DNA of 64,000 nt from Trichomonas vaginalis G3 (GCF_026262505.1 NC_067206.1:29093896-29157895), one strand, 5' to 3'; positions 35,710 through 44,707 are shown, counted from the first letter of the stretch. Translations and numbers: made by a program. The notes: generated by a model from the letters alone, not told the origin.

Positions 35710-36430
35710 AGGAAATTCATGATTTTCATAGAGTTTTGGCGACCCAGATAAAAGTCTAGAGAAATTTCACTGTTTTCATGAGTTTTGGCGACCAGGATTT
35801 TTTCCCTAGTCGCAATTTTTCACGATTTTCATAGAGTTTTGGCGACCCAGATAAAAGTCTAGGTCGCAATTTTTCACGATTTTCATAGAGTTTTGGCGAC
35901 CCAGATAAAAGTCGGTCTAGAGAAATTTCACTGTTTTCATAGAGTTTTGGCGACCAGGTTTTTTTCCCTACTCGCAATTTTTCACGATTTTCATGAGTTT
36001 TAGGCGACCAGGTTTTCCTCGGGTAGCAAACATATGAGGAAATTCATGAAATTTGGTCATTTTTTTACGATTTTCATGTGTTTTAGGCGAGTAAGATTTT
36101 TTCCCTACTCGCAATTTTTCACTGTTTTCATAGAGTTTTGGCGACTAAGGTTTCTTACCTACTCGCTGTTCTTCACTGTTTTCGTACGGAATCTCTTCTC
36201 TCAGTTTTCCGAGGGAAGCAAGCATATGCCATTTTACTCAGATTTTTGGTCATTTTTCAGCAAAAATAATGTTTATGTTAGAATGTTAGATCTAACATGT
36301 TTTCTAACATGTTTTCTAACATGGTCTAAAACACACAAAACTCATGAAATTTCATACGGAATTCAGCAAAAATAATGTTTATGTTAGAATGTTAGATCTA
36401 ACACGTTTTCTAACCTCTTTTCTAACATAA
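35710..36430. repeat. Hairpin repeat tract with pieces of a KilA-N gene
   Basis: About eight copies of a 60-70 bp unit, TTTTCATAGAGTTTTGGCGA followed by a loop and a return arm such as GGTCGC, GTCGC or TACTCGC. The arms differ between units but usually still pair (GCGACC/GGTCGC, GCGAGTA/TACTCGC). Degenerate copies of the hairpin segment of the 34137-34943 gene (CATATGAGGAAATTC and TTTTCCGAGGG) occur near 36010 and 36190. Two TGTTAGATCTAACA-type palindromes close the tract. Confidence 0.75.
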
Positions 36431-36434
36431 CTAT

Positions 36435-37349
36435 TTACAAGCGTTTTACATGGTATATGTTGCGATGGTTCATGACTTTAAACAGTTTTGTAGCTTCTAT
36501 TTCTTCACGAAGGATATCAAAAGTTTTAACTATGCCGAAGGTTTCTTTATACTTCTTCTTGACGTCAGATAGAAGGAAATCGTCAGCTGTTGGATAGTTT
36601 TTGTTTAGAAATGTCAACATGTCCATTTTATCTTCTGCTGGTTTTTCTGCTTCTTTCTTTAAATCTGCATAGTCGTTTCGCATACGTTCTATCTCTTTGA
36701 CGGAGTAGTTATATTTCCTCATTGCTGCTTTACATTTTGAACATTGCGGGTTCATTTTTGCGTTATATTCTGAAACCTTACCTGCTAGTATGACTAAGGC
36801 GTCAATGGTTTTCTTTAACTCAAAAGTTGCGGGTTTTATCTGTTCATTCCATATCTTACCCCTACTATCTTTATCTCTTATCTGCCATACACATTTTGCA
36901 ACTAACGAAACAAAGTTGTCGTAGGTCTTAAACTCCCCAGATTTGTATATGTCAGAGATGTTCTTATAAACCATATCGCAATCTTTGTCCATGACTTTGT
37001 GGTTGCAATGAAAACCAAGGAATTCATAATTTACCTTTCGTATGAACTTCTTTATTTCTACTGAGTCAGTCAGTCCGACTTCTATTTCGTCGAATTCGGG
37101 AATGGTTAGTTTTTGTTGTTGGATTTCAGGAAGTTTAGGTAAATGGTCAATAATATCCTGCATTTCATAAAGATACTGTTCATTTGTTTCATCTTTCGCA
37201 CTACAGTCTAAATTACTTGTTAAAAGTTCTTGCTTTATCTTCTGGATTTCTGTTTCGAAAGTATATGAAGAAGGAATGAAGCTTTTCATCTCTACTAACA
37301 TTGAAGTTGGGTTCATGACTAACGAGTTTGGTGCTGTTGTTGCTAACAT
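36435..37349 (-). CDS. Maverick hypothetical protein with CxxC segment
   Basis: A 304-residue intact frame starting MLATTAPNSLVMNP. It has a helical N-terminal half, a CSKC pair near residue 210, and a C-terminal part (DMLTFLNKNYPTADDFLLSD, then EATKLFKVMN) that resembles the winged-helix tails of D5-type helicases. It could be an accessory DNA-binding protein, but I do not recognise a named family. A much diverged copy lies at 7490-8420 in element E. The start follows TTTTTATTGTAAGAAC. Confidence 0.55.
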   Translation of the reverse strand: MLATTAPNSLVMNPTSMLVEMKSFIPSSYTFETEIQKIKQELLTSNLDCSAKDETNEQYLYEMQDIIDHLPKLPEIQQQKLTIPEFDEIEVGLTDSVEIKKFIRKVNYEFLGFHCNHKVMDKDCDMVYKNISDIYKSGEFKTYDNFVSLVAKCVWQIRDKDSRGKIWNEQIKPATFELKKTIDALVILAGKVSEYNAKMNPQCSKCKAAMRKYNYSVKEIERMRNDYADLKKEAEKPAEDKMDMLTFLNKNYPTADDFLLSDVKKKYKETFGIVKTFDILREEIEATKLFKVMNHRNIYHVKRL

Positions 37350-37399
37350 GTTCTTACAATAAAAATAAAAAATATTTTTTTAAAAAAACTAACTTTATT

Positions 37400-37610
37400 T
37401 TTTATGTTTTTTATGAAAGTGTCAAAACTCATGAATTTCGAGAGTTTTCTACGATGTTAGAAAAAGTGGTTAGAAAACGTGTTAGATCTAACATGCTAAC
37501 ATAAAATATATTTTTGTGCTATGTTTTCTACGATGTTAGAAAACAGGTTAGAAAACATGTTAGATCTAACATTCTAACATAAAATATATTTTTGTCGAAA
37601 AAAAATGGTT
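37400..37610. repeat. TGTTAGATCTAACA palindrome repeats downstream of a KilA-N gene
   Basis: Two modules with the palindrome GTTAGATCTAAC (near 37480 and 37560) and the accompanying TTAGAAAACATG steps fill the space after the stop of the 37614-38276 gene. The same module occurs in both terminal repeats and in 36270-36420. Confidence 0.7.
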
Positions 37611-37613
37611 CAT

Positions 37614-38276
37614 TTACTCACAATATTTTTGTACAAAACGACCCCAAACTTTTAACTTCTTTTCTGCAGCTTCTAATGTTATCTTAGCGAGTTCATATTC
37701 TCTAAATTCTCTCTTTAAATCTTCTTGTTCCCATTGGTCTAGTTCGTATGGAGAATCTCTATAACCAGAACATATCTCACGTTCATGTTCTATTTGTTTT
37801 TCATGCATTTTTCTAACTTCTTCTTCGAACAAAGGTTTTGCATTCTCTACTGTATCTTCAAGTTCTTCTTCATCTAACTTCTCATGAACTTTCTTGTCTA
37901 TGGAGTCCATAATTTTTCCAACTGCTATGCAATATTTTGGAGAAGCCCACATTGCTATATAGTTTACGAGTCTTGGGTCTACATACATTCCTCTAACCTG
38001 TTTGATTTCATCGGGAATTCCTGCATTAACATTGTATAAAAAGCAACCCGCGGAATTCCGCGGGTTGGTATATTCTTCACAAAATGCCTTAAAATACTCT
38101 TCCCAGGACTTATTTTCCAACAACCTTCTAAAGTCTTTCCTAAACTGCTGACACATATTTGTTACATTTATATAACCATCCTTGTCTCTACGTAAGACTT
38201 CAATACCGTTGTAAGTGCCTTTTGTGAATGTTTCGCCATTAGATTTGTTCGTGAACGTTTTTGCTTCGACTGTCAT
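37614..38276 (-). CDS. KilA-N domain protein
   Basis: A 220-residue protein with a clear KilA-N domain in residues 20-130: GYINVTNMCQQFRKDFRRLL, then VRGMYVDPRLVNYIAMWASP and the helix ending in MDSID. The rest is a charged helix, probably a coiled coil. KilA-N proteins bind DNA and often act as regulators in phages and large DNA viruses. Within the domain the coding sequence carries a perfect 22-bp palindrome centred on GGAATTCC near 38056; a second version stands outside the gene near 38476. The protein is intact. Confidence 0.85.
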   Translation of the reverse strand: MTVEAKTFTNKSNGETFTKGTYNGIEVLRRDKDGYINVTNMCQQFRKDFRRLLENKSWEEYFKAFCEEYTNPRNSAGCFLYNVNAGIPDEIKQVRGMYVDPRLVNYIAMWASPKYCIAVGKIMDSIDKKVHEKLDEEELEDTVENAKPLFEEEVRKMHEKQIEHEREICSGYRDSPYELDQWEQEDLKREFREYELAKITLEAAEKKLKVWGRFVQKYCE

Positions 38277-38548
38277 TTCAGTTCTTACAATAAAAATAAA
38301 AAATATTTTTTGGTGGTACGTCGGACATTCGTTTGTGGCTTAACCGTCGGACATTCGTTTGTGGCTTAACCGTCGGACCACAACGATAAAAATCTCATTT
38401 TAACTCACTTTTTCTATCTTAAGGAAATTCATGAAAATTCACCTGTTGAATTTTGTATAAAAAGCACCCCGCGGAATTCCGCGGGGTGGTATATTCTTCA
38501 CAAAATGCTTGTTTTGAGGTCGAGCCATTTTTGGCTCCACCTCTTTTT
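38277..38548. repeat. Intergenic duplication of a KilA-N gene segment
   Basis: A 60-bp stretch at about 38451-38512 repeats 38032-38090 of the KilA-N coding region, including TATATTCTTCACAAAATGC. Both copies contain a perfect palindrome around CCGCGGAATTCCGCGG, but the outer arms differ (AACCC/GGGTT against ACCCC/GGGGT). A 26-bp direct repeat including CGTCGGACATTCGTTTGTGG lies near 38320-38370. Confidence 0.7.
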
Positions 38549-39409
38549 TCAATACTTTTTCAGCACTTTTCCGTAGTTGTATATGAAAGACAATTCGAGA
38601 TAAAAGTCATAGTACAATGGAATAATATGTTGCACACCATTTGTTGTGAACCAAACTTGAAAGTCAGAGAAACTGTTACTAGGTGGTTCGTAGAATTTAG
38701 AAGCAAAGTCATAAAAGTCCTTACCGATACACAGAAAACTGTTGTTGCTTGAACTGAAACTTGCATGACACATAACATTTTGAGGGTCAAACACGTTTCT
38801 ATAAACTGTCAAATCTGTTGGTGGGCGTATAAATTTAAACGGACCGTCAGGTGGCAATGGTTCGTTCTGGTTTAGTAACCGAAGAAATTGTGCCCAAGAA
38901 CGTTTGTCTACTTCCCAAAATAAAAACTGTGTACTTCTTGGAGGGTTATTTTCAATCCTTTGAAATGAAACTGTGGAGTTCATCTTGTCATATTCTAGTT
39001 TCAGATAGTATGTTCCATTTAGTAAAGAATCGTATTTTTCTTGAAATTCCCAGTAGTATTTGTTTATTTGAGTTTGAAAGTCATTTAGAGTCTTCTCAAG
39101 GTTTTCGTCTGAACGAATTGTAAAGATTCTCATTTCGTCAAATTTGTCTATTAGACCATCAGAACCTTCATATTGCCCATGAAAATATACTGCAAACATA
39201 AAAGCGTTAGTTCTATTTGAAAACAAAACTCTTCTAAATCCTATTGCCTTTGCATCTGAAGGACTTTGAAGCCAACGAATTGGAAAGTCAAACCTGTAAG
39301 TACGGGATGAAATTTCTTCATCTGATATAGTCCTACCGGCGTTTGTAAAGATATAGTCTAACGGTTTTGTATCTGCTACTTTTGTTCTTTGTTTTTCAAC
39401 CTGAAACAT
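38549..39409 (-). CDS. Maverick conserved protein, paralogue family P (first member)
   Basis: A 286-residue protein starting MFQVEKQRTKVADTKPLD. It is a paralogue of 43615-44458 in the same element and of 51385-52233 in copy C: all share TKPLDELFTN-like N-termini, RFDYPLRWL, KAIGFRRM, SFSG(A/S)QNSF-like and FQVWFTT segments and a closing LELSFIYNY. The pattern is beta-rich with many aromatics, which would suit a capsid or spike protein. I do not recognise a known family. The start follows TTTTTACATATATTAAATG. Confidence 0.6.
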   Translation of the reverse strand: MFQVEKQRTKVADTKPLDYIFTNAGRTISDEEISSRTYRFDFPIRWLQSPSDAKAIGFRRVLFSNRTNAFMFAVYFHGQYEGSDGLIDKFDEMRIFTIRSDENLEKTLNDFQTQINKYYWEFQEKYDSLLNGTYYLKLEYDKMNSTVSFQRIENNPPRSTQFLFWEVDKRSWAQFLRLLNQNEPLPPDGPFKFIRPPTDLTVYRNVFDPQNVMCHASFSSSNNSFLCIGKDFYDFASKFYEPPSNSFSDFQVWFTTNGVQHIIPLYYDFYLELSFIYNYGKVLKKY

Positions 39410-39463
39410 TTAATATATGTAAAAATATACTGTTTTAAAACGTTTTTACTTCATATTTCTCAT

Positions 39464-40183
39464 CTAACAAACATGTTGTCTGACTGCTTGAGGGTTAGGT
39501 TGGTACCATTCGAACTTCACGCTTACAATTCCTTCAATTGCATTCAAAATATCTGAGTCGGAGTCAACCATTTGTTCTCTCTTTGTAGTCTTGAAAGCGT
39601 CAAGAAGTTGTGCGGCTGTTGTGACATTGCCATGTGAGTAGTATATATGACCGTCCAAATCTGTTATAGTTAGTCTGAGATTGTGTCCTTTCTTATTTCC
39701 GTCTTGAATGGCAGCAAGTACACCCATGAAGCCTTCTTTGTTCTTTCCTTCGTCAAAGTTTACTGTAAAGGTTCGACCAGATGTAATTTTACTTCTAACT
39801 TCACGGTACTTTTCATATGCATATCTTGTTCTTTCCATGGGAGCATGACCATCCTCTGCACTACCTTTTTTCCTTCTCAAAGGATGCAATTGTTCGTCAT
39901 GTTTCCAGTAGAATCTGGCAAAGCCGTCTTGTCCTTCAACTTGCGGCTCGTTAACATTGAAAGGCAAGTTCATAAGACGTTCTTCTTCTAACCTCTCTAA
40001 TCTGTTTGGATAGTTGGTTCGCGCTGTTTTTAAGTCCATTTCGTAGGTCAGACCAGACAATTTGTCATAGACTTTTATGGGTCTTCCCTTCCTATATTTA
40101 AAATTCTTCGAAACTCTCCAACCATATCTTTGTAACTCTGCTTTTATTCTAGCAGATTTTCTATCTATTCTATATAGGGGCAT
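39464..40183 (-). CDS. Maverick hypothetical protein
   Basis: A 239-residue protein starting MPLYRIDRKSARIKAEL, with a strongly basic N-terminal 60 residues and a more mixed C-terminal half (LRLTITDLDGHIYYSHGN). It starts after TTTTTATAAAA. Family unknown. The basic N-terminus would suit a nucleic-acid-binding role. Confidence 0.5.
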   Translation of the reverse strand: MPLYRIDRKSARIKAELQRYGWRVSKNFKYRKGRPIKVYDKLSGLTYEMDLKTARTNYPNRLERLEEERLMNLPFNVNEPQVEGQDGFARFYWKHDEQLHPLRRKKGSAEDGHAPMERTRYAYEKYREVRSKITSGRTFTVNFDEGKNKEGFMGVLAAIQDGNKKGHNLRLTITDLDGHIYYSHGNVTTAAQLLDAFKTTKREQMVDSDSDILNAIEGIVSVKFEWYQPNPQAVRQHVC

Positions 40184-40213
40184 TTTTATAAAAATAAAAA
40201 AATGTTTTTCTCT

Positions 40214-40796
40214 TTACTTAACATAACCACCGGCTACCATAAGTCTTTGACGCCAACCCATACCAGCTAATGAAGGTTGACTTGGTTTAGTTTGGAAACT
40301 AACCTTTGGTTTTGGTTTATCTTCAGTTTTTGGCTCACCTTCTTCTATCGGTCTTTCGTCACTTTTCGGTTCCTCTGACTTTACCTCACTTGCAGGTATG
40401 GTTGTGTCGTTAGTATCTTCGTAAATATCATATGCCATTTGTTTTTGTTTTCCTTTCAACTTTTTGTGTTTGTTGTAAAGTTTAGAATATTTCGACTCTA
40501 AGTCAATGAGATGTTCTATAATGAACTGTTCGTCAGTGAAGTAAACTTTTCCATCTGTTGTCTCGAAAGCTCCTTCAGACTTCAATATTTTATTTGTGAG
40601 GGTCTGTTTCTTTTTTGAGATACTAGCCGTTCCATTTCTATGAAAAGTGACTTATAGTTAGGGTTTGTATTTCCAGACCTGGCACTTTCTATTATTGAAT
40701 TTTTCTCTTCATCTGTAAGTTCTTTGACAGGTTTTGACAATGGTTCTGAACTTTTTGTTTGTGGGGTGAGATCCACGTTTCAACTTCTTCGGTCAT
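40214..40796 (-). pseudogene. Maverick hypothetical protein (broken)
   Basis: A minus-strand region of about 190 codons with a lysine-rich coiled-coil middle (KYSKLYNKHKKLKGKQKQ), an acidic proline-rich segment and the ending MGWRQRLMVAGGYVK. Family unknown. About two breaks. Confidence 0.45.
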
Positions 40797-40815
40797 TTCA
40801 TCTCAGTAAAAAATT

Positions 40816-40970
40816 TTAGTTTGGTTTGTTTTCAACTGGTTGTTTAGGTTTTTTAAGTCGGTCTAAAACTTCCTGAGGTATAGGGAGGACTTGACAAACA
40901 CGTGTTGTGTAACTGCTGGAAGTCGACAAATCCATCTTGAGCCCATTTGTCTCAATGCTGTATTGTTCAT
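40816..40970 (-). pseudogene. Small Maverick gene remnant
   Basis: A short minus-strand region whose last part reads PIPQEVLDRLKKPKQPVENK before a stop. The sequence just upstream (TTCATCTCAGTAAAAAA) is repeated before the neighbouring gene, which suggests a small separate gene. Broken; family unknown. Confidence 0.35.
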
Positions 40971-40989
40971 TTCATCTCAGTAAAAAACT

Positions 40990-41391
40990 TTACATTCCCC
41001 AAGTTTGAGGTGGTTGCGGTTGGTTATTGTTTACCCACTGTTGTGCATGGTTATATCCTCTGTTAAAGAATCTTTCACCTTGGTCCATATAGTGTCCTGC
41101 TTGGTTATAGTAGTCATTTGCTTTGTTATAGTAGTTTCCTGCTTGTCTTCCTACATTGTCCATCCATCCTTGAACTTTTCCTCTTGTTTCAGGATTTGGA
41201 ATAAGATTTGCTGCATCTCGTGCTACATCCCAACCTTTCTGTACAGTTTGTATAATAGGTTGTGCTTTCTCTTTCAGTATACCTAATGTACTCAAAATCT
41301 TCCTTCCAACTCCAAATACACCTCTGGCTATTGTTCCCACTGCGGGTAAAAATCTAGATGCGACTCCTGCTAATGCGCCAAATAAACCCAT
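40990..41391 (-). CDS. Small amphipathic protein, pVI-like
   Basis: A 133-residue protein starting MGLFGALAGVASRFLPAVG. The first 40 residues form a glycine-rich hydrophobic-to-amphipathic helix; the rest is rich in asparagine, tyrosine and glutamine. This layout recalls the membrane-active small virion proteins (adenovirus pVI or pX type) described in Polintons and virophages. The assignment is by layout only. Its start lies 70 bp from the integrase start on the other strand. Confidence 0.5.
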   Translation of the reverse strand: MGLFGALAGVASRFLPAVGTIARGVFGVGRKILSTLGILKEKAQPIIQTVQKGWDVARDAANLIPNPETRGKVQGWMDNVGRQAGNYYNKANDYYNQAGHYMDQGERFFNRGYNHAQQWVNNNQPQPPQTWGM

Positions 41392-41461
41392 TTCTTATGG
41401 GTTAAAAAATGACGAATCCAAACAAGGACCCTATGTTTCTAAAGCGACAAAGAAAGCACTC

Positions 41462-42367
41462 ATGGTAAAAATCTTTAGTTCAACACCAAATGCTTGGTTT
41501 ATGGATATCTTGGAAAACATTCCGAGGTATAGAGAAGATGGACCACCATACTGGCTAATATTTGTCGGTCAAAACACAAGATACTGTGAAGCCATACCAT
41601 TACAGTCCAAAAATATTTTAGATGTGAAAACTGCTTTGACAATATTCGTTGACAAATACCATCCAACAAAACTGACATCTGACTGTGAAAGTTCTTTCAA
41701 ATCAGACGATATTAAAAACTATCTGCGTTCAAAAAATGTAAACCAATATTTCATTGTCGACCAAAACCATTCTGCTCTTGGTGTCATTGACAGTTGTATA
41801 AAAATCTTAAGAGACTTAAATCAACCACAAGGTGGTGAGGTAGATGAAATGTCATATGATGACAAATATAGACACTTCTCCCAGGCAAAGATGAGACAAG
41901 TTTTAAATATTTACAATAGCCGTAAACAAAAAGGTTTGGGAAACCACTCCCCTGAAGAAATGAAAAACAACCCCGACTTAGAGAAAGACTATATATTTAA
42001 TAGTTTAGTCAAAAGAGACAAACAAGAAAGAATGCCAGGCTTCAAACTTAAGAAAGGTGACAAAGTAAAAATAGAAATACCTAAACGCGACCCATATGAA
42101 AATACTATTGACTATGACAACAATGGGAACCCGACAGGTACTCACATTCGTGTTCGTAAAAATAGAAGAAAGTATACAAGAGAATATTATGAAGTTTTAG
42201 GCAAACATGGCAAAATGTACACACTGCAAGCAGAAGATAAAACTACTATTGTCAGACCTCGTTTCAAACTTGTTAAGGTTCAAGGTGGTATACTTTCAAA
42301 GACAGTTCCAAACAAATATAAGACAACTCCTGACGAATATGCTAAAGAAGTTGAAAATGACGACTAA
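41462..42367 (+). CDS. Retroviral-type (c-) integrase of Maverick
   Basis: A 301-residue intact integrase that would insert the element and create the 6-bp duplication. The RNase H-like core is visible: an aspartate in the WFMDIL strand near residue 15, another in LTSDCESSFKSDD, and a third acidic residue 35 positions later in HSALGVIDSCIKILRDL, with the canonical spacing. The N-terminal zinc domain of many integrases is not seen before the first ATG. The C-terminal part (FKLKKGDKVKIEIPK to RPRFKLVKV) has the small beta-barrel/SH3-like pattern typical of Maverick integrases. It overlaps the end of the fibre gene by 4 bp. Confidence 0.85.
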   Translation: MVKIFSSTPNAWFMDILENIPRYREDGPPYWLIFVGQNTRYCEAIPLQSKNILDVKTALTIFVDKYHPTKLTSDCESSFKSDDIKNYLRSKNVNQYFIVDQNHSALGVIDSCIKILRDLNQPQGGEVDEMSYDDKYRHFSQAKMRQVLNIYNSRKQKGLGNHSPEEMKNNPDLEKDYIFNSLVKRDKQERMPGFKLKKGDKVKIEIPKRDPYENTIDYDNNGNPTGTHIRVRKNRRKYTREYYEVLGKHGKMYTLQAEDKTTIVRPRFKLVKVQGGILSKTVPNKYKTTPDEYAKEVENDD

Positions 42368-43596
42368 GCAATTCTATACCATGCACAAACTGTCATGTAA
42401 GGTGGCATGTATTTTTTACCTAGTCCTGTAGATGTTGTTGTAAAAGTATGTTGGTGGTTTCCTCCTGGTTCAGTTTGTCGAAAAGTCTTTTTTGCTGAAT
42501 GGTTATAATCTGGAGATAAAACGTCATAGCCAGCTTCATACTCTGAGTTGTATAATGGGTGGTCTCTTAATGAGTGGCTATGGTCGCCAGAAAAGTTTGT
42601 TGTACCAGAATGACTATGTGGTGGCAAGTTGTCGACAGATATCGTTTTACTTCCACCTGTTTTCTTTGGAGTGTGTGCACAATACAAAAAACTTTCGAGT
42701 ATTTGAGTCCAAGTTCCAAAACCAAGTACTACTTCTGGTCTGGTAGAGTTCATTGACGTATAAATAGAACCAACCGGGTAAATGGTTTGAAGTATTTCAG
42801 TCTTTAATGTTTGAAGCTCTGTTTTGTCTGCTTTCTTGTCATATAAATCTTGAGCAGTGAATTTAACTTTATTTTCATCCTCCATGACATAAACATCTTT
42901 ACATTTAATGTCTTTCATCGTTGTTATGTCATCCTCCGATGTTAAACCTTGTGGAAAGTTAGGAGGTTTCCAATTTAATACATCCCCACCAGTTTCTTCA
43001 ACCGTTCCTTCAATATTTTCTATACCAACAGTTGCGAAGAAATCGTGTGTATGTCCAACGTCACTTTTCCTGTTTAAGGTTTCTTGTAAGTTTGTAATAT
43101 CAGATATGGTATGTGTATGAGTCTTTTTAGAATATTCTTTGTCAGCTCTTGTCACTTCACTTGACATTTTATTGTCAACATATGTTTTATCCGCTTTGTC
43201 ATCTAACATTTCTTGAAGTTCATCTACGTCATAGATGTTATGTGTATGATGTTTTTGTGGGTATGTTCTATCTGTCCATGCGAGAATATAGTCTCTTGTT
43301 GCATCTACATACTCTTTGTCAGCTTTGTTGTCAATATCTGCCTTCAAAAGAAGTTCATCTATAGGTTTCTCGTTTAAAGTTCTTTTTGTTGGATTTATAC
43401 AAACAGTATGGTTCTTACTGTCTTGAAACAGAAACTCGTCTGTCAATGGGTTTATCGTCAGTTTTAAGTTTCCTTCTTTCAATGACTCAGATATCTTAGA
43501 ATAGTTTGAAAAGTTTGTTGTGTTCTTATTTAGAGCTTGTACAATGAGTTGTCGGTTGTGTTGTATTTCTCTCATAGACGCTGTTTCTTTCGACAT
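42364..43596 (-). CDS. Phage tail-fibre-like protein with collar domain
   Basis: A 410-residue intact protein built like a bacteriophage tail fibre. Residues 80-200 hold repeats such as KADKTYVDNKM and HTHTISDITNLQETLNRK, the trimeric fibre repeats with paired histidines. Residues from about 275 form a tail-collar-type tip: YPVGSIYTSM, GFGTWTQI, DNLPPHSHSG, GGNHQHTF and MPPYMTVCAWYRIA at the very end. In phages such tips bind receptors on bacteria. In an element of a eukaryote it would most simply be a virion spike. Its start is 18 bp from a divergent gene. Decayed copies lie at 52252-54060 and about 10000-11700. Confidence 0.85.
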   Translation of the reverse strand: MSKETASMREIQHNRQLIVQALNKNTTNFSNYSKISESLKEGNLKLTINPLTDEFLFQDSKNHTVCINPTKRTLNEKPIDELLLKADIDNKADKEYVDATRDYILAWTDRTYPQKHHTHNIYDVDELQEMLDDKADKTYVDNKMSSEVTRADKEYSKKTHTHTISDITNLQETLNRKSDVGHTHDFFATVGIENIEGTVEETGGDVLNWKPPNFPQGLTSEDDITTMKDIKCKDVYVMEDENKVKFTAQDLYDKKADKTELQTLKTEILQTIYPVGSIYTSMNSTRPEVVLGFGTWTQILESFLYCAHTPKKTGGSKTISVDNLPPHSHSGTTNFSGDHSHSLRDHPLYNSEYEAGYDVLSPDYNHSAKKTFRQTEPGGNHQHTFTTTSTGLGKKYMPPYMTVCAWYRIA

Positions 43597-43614
43597 TTTT
43601 ATTCTAGATAAAAT
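43597..43614. promoter_or_regulatory. 18-bp divergent promoter interval
   Basis: TTTTATTCTAGATAAAAT separates the fibre start (minus strand) from the start of the paralogue-family gene (plus strand). It is near-palindromic around TCTAGA. A matching 18-bp interval separates the same two genes in copy C (52234-52251). Confidence 0.55.
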
Positions 43615-44458
43615 ATGCTTTCAATAGAAAAAGAAAATTCAAGAGTTGCTACAACTAAACCATTAGATGAACTTTTTACGAATGTCGGTCAAAAGTTTGA
43701 GACAGAGACCGTAAAGCATGAAGGCTATCGTTTTGACTACCCACTAAGATGGTTAAGAGACCCATCTGTCACAAAAGCTATTGGCTTTCGTAGAATGAAG
43801 TTCATTTCAGAAGCCATACATGGTTTCCCATTTACGGTCGCTTTTGAAGTTCGATACTATAACAAAGAAAAACGTACGTATGAGAAATTTGAACAGGGAA
43901 AACTTTTACAAGTGAATTTGCTTGTAAACTTAGAAACAACTCTTCAAGCTTTTCAAGAAAAAATAAACGATATCTATATCGAATATGCAAACCAGTTTAA
44001 CATTGACGAAGGAGAGTACCATCTCGATATTTTATATGACAGGAAAAATGCAACTGTTAAAATCAATAGAATAGAAGACCTTGGAGAAGACGTTTATATT
44101 TCTAAAATATAACAACTTGGCATGGTATAGATTTTTGAGGATGTTAAATCAGCCTGCAGAATATCCAGTACACCCGAACTTTTATGAAGTCGAAAACCCT
44201 AATGGAACATATGAAAATGTTTTCGACCAAGATGCTATTATAGTTCATGCTTCATTTTCTGGCGCACAAAACTCTTTTTATGCTTGGCAAATGACTTTTA
44301 CGAAAAACCTACAAAGCTATATGAACCACCGAGTGGAAGTATTTCAGACTTTCAAGTATGGTTTACTACAGATGGAAGAAAGAGAATAATTCCATTATAC
44401 CACGCGTTTTACTTAGAACTTAGTTTCATATACAACTACTATCGAACGGTAAAAATAT
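43615..44458 (+). pseudogene. Maverick conserved protein, family P (second member, broken)
   Basis: A copy of the 51385-52233 protein of copy C, about 90 per cent alike by eye, and a paralogue of 38549-39409. Its role is unknown; see the first member. About two breaks. Confidence 0.6.
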
Positions 44459-44464
44459 AATCTT

Positions 44465-44707
44465 TTAATACGGTTGAGGTGTTGGATTTGGTTGCCAACT
44501 AGACTGTGGTGCAGGTTCAGGCTGTTGTATAACAGGAGCTTGTTCTTCTGGTTCAGGGTCTTTAGGTATAATACCAACGAACTGACCTACTCTTTTACCA
44601 ATATTTTTGACTCCGTTCCAAATTCCTCTTCCGACAGATTTTATTCCATTCCATATACCTCTTCCAACATTTCGAAAGAAGTTTCCTATTCTTCCAAAGA
44701 AACCCAT
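44465..44707 (-). CDS. Small amphipathic protein with 11-residue repeats
   Basis: An 80-residue protein starting MGFFGRIGNFFRNVG. Residues 14-46 are three consecutive 11-residue units, VGRGIWNGIKS, VGRGIWNGVKN and IGKRVGQFVGI, which would form a tryptophan- and lysine-studded amphipathic helix. The rest is a proline/glutamine-rich tail. This looks like a membrane-active or DNA-condensing small virion protein. Copy C has a near-identical gene at 51138-51380. The start follows TTTTTACATATAGTAAAATG. Confidence 0.6.
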   Translation of the reverse strand: MGFFGRIGNFFRNVGRGIWNGIKSVGRGIWNGVKNIGKRVGQFVGIIPKDPEPEEQAPVIQQPEPAPQSSWQPNPTPQPY

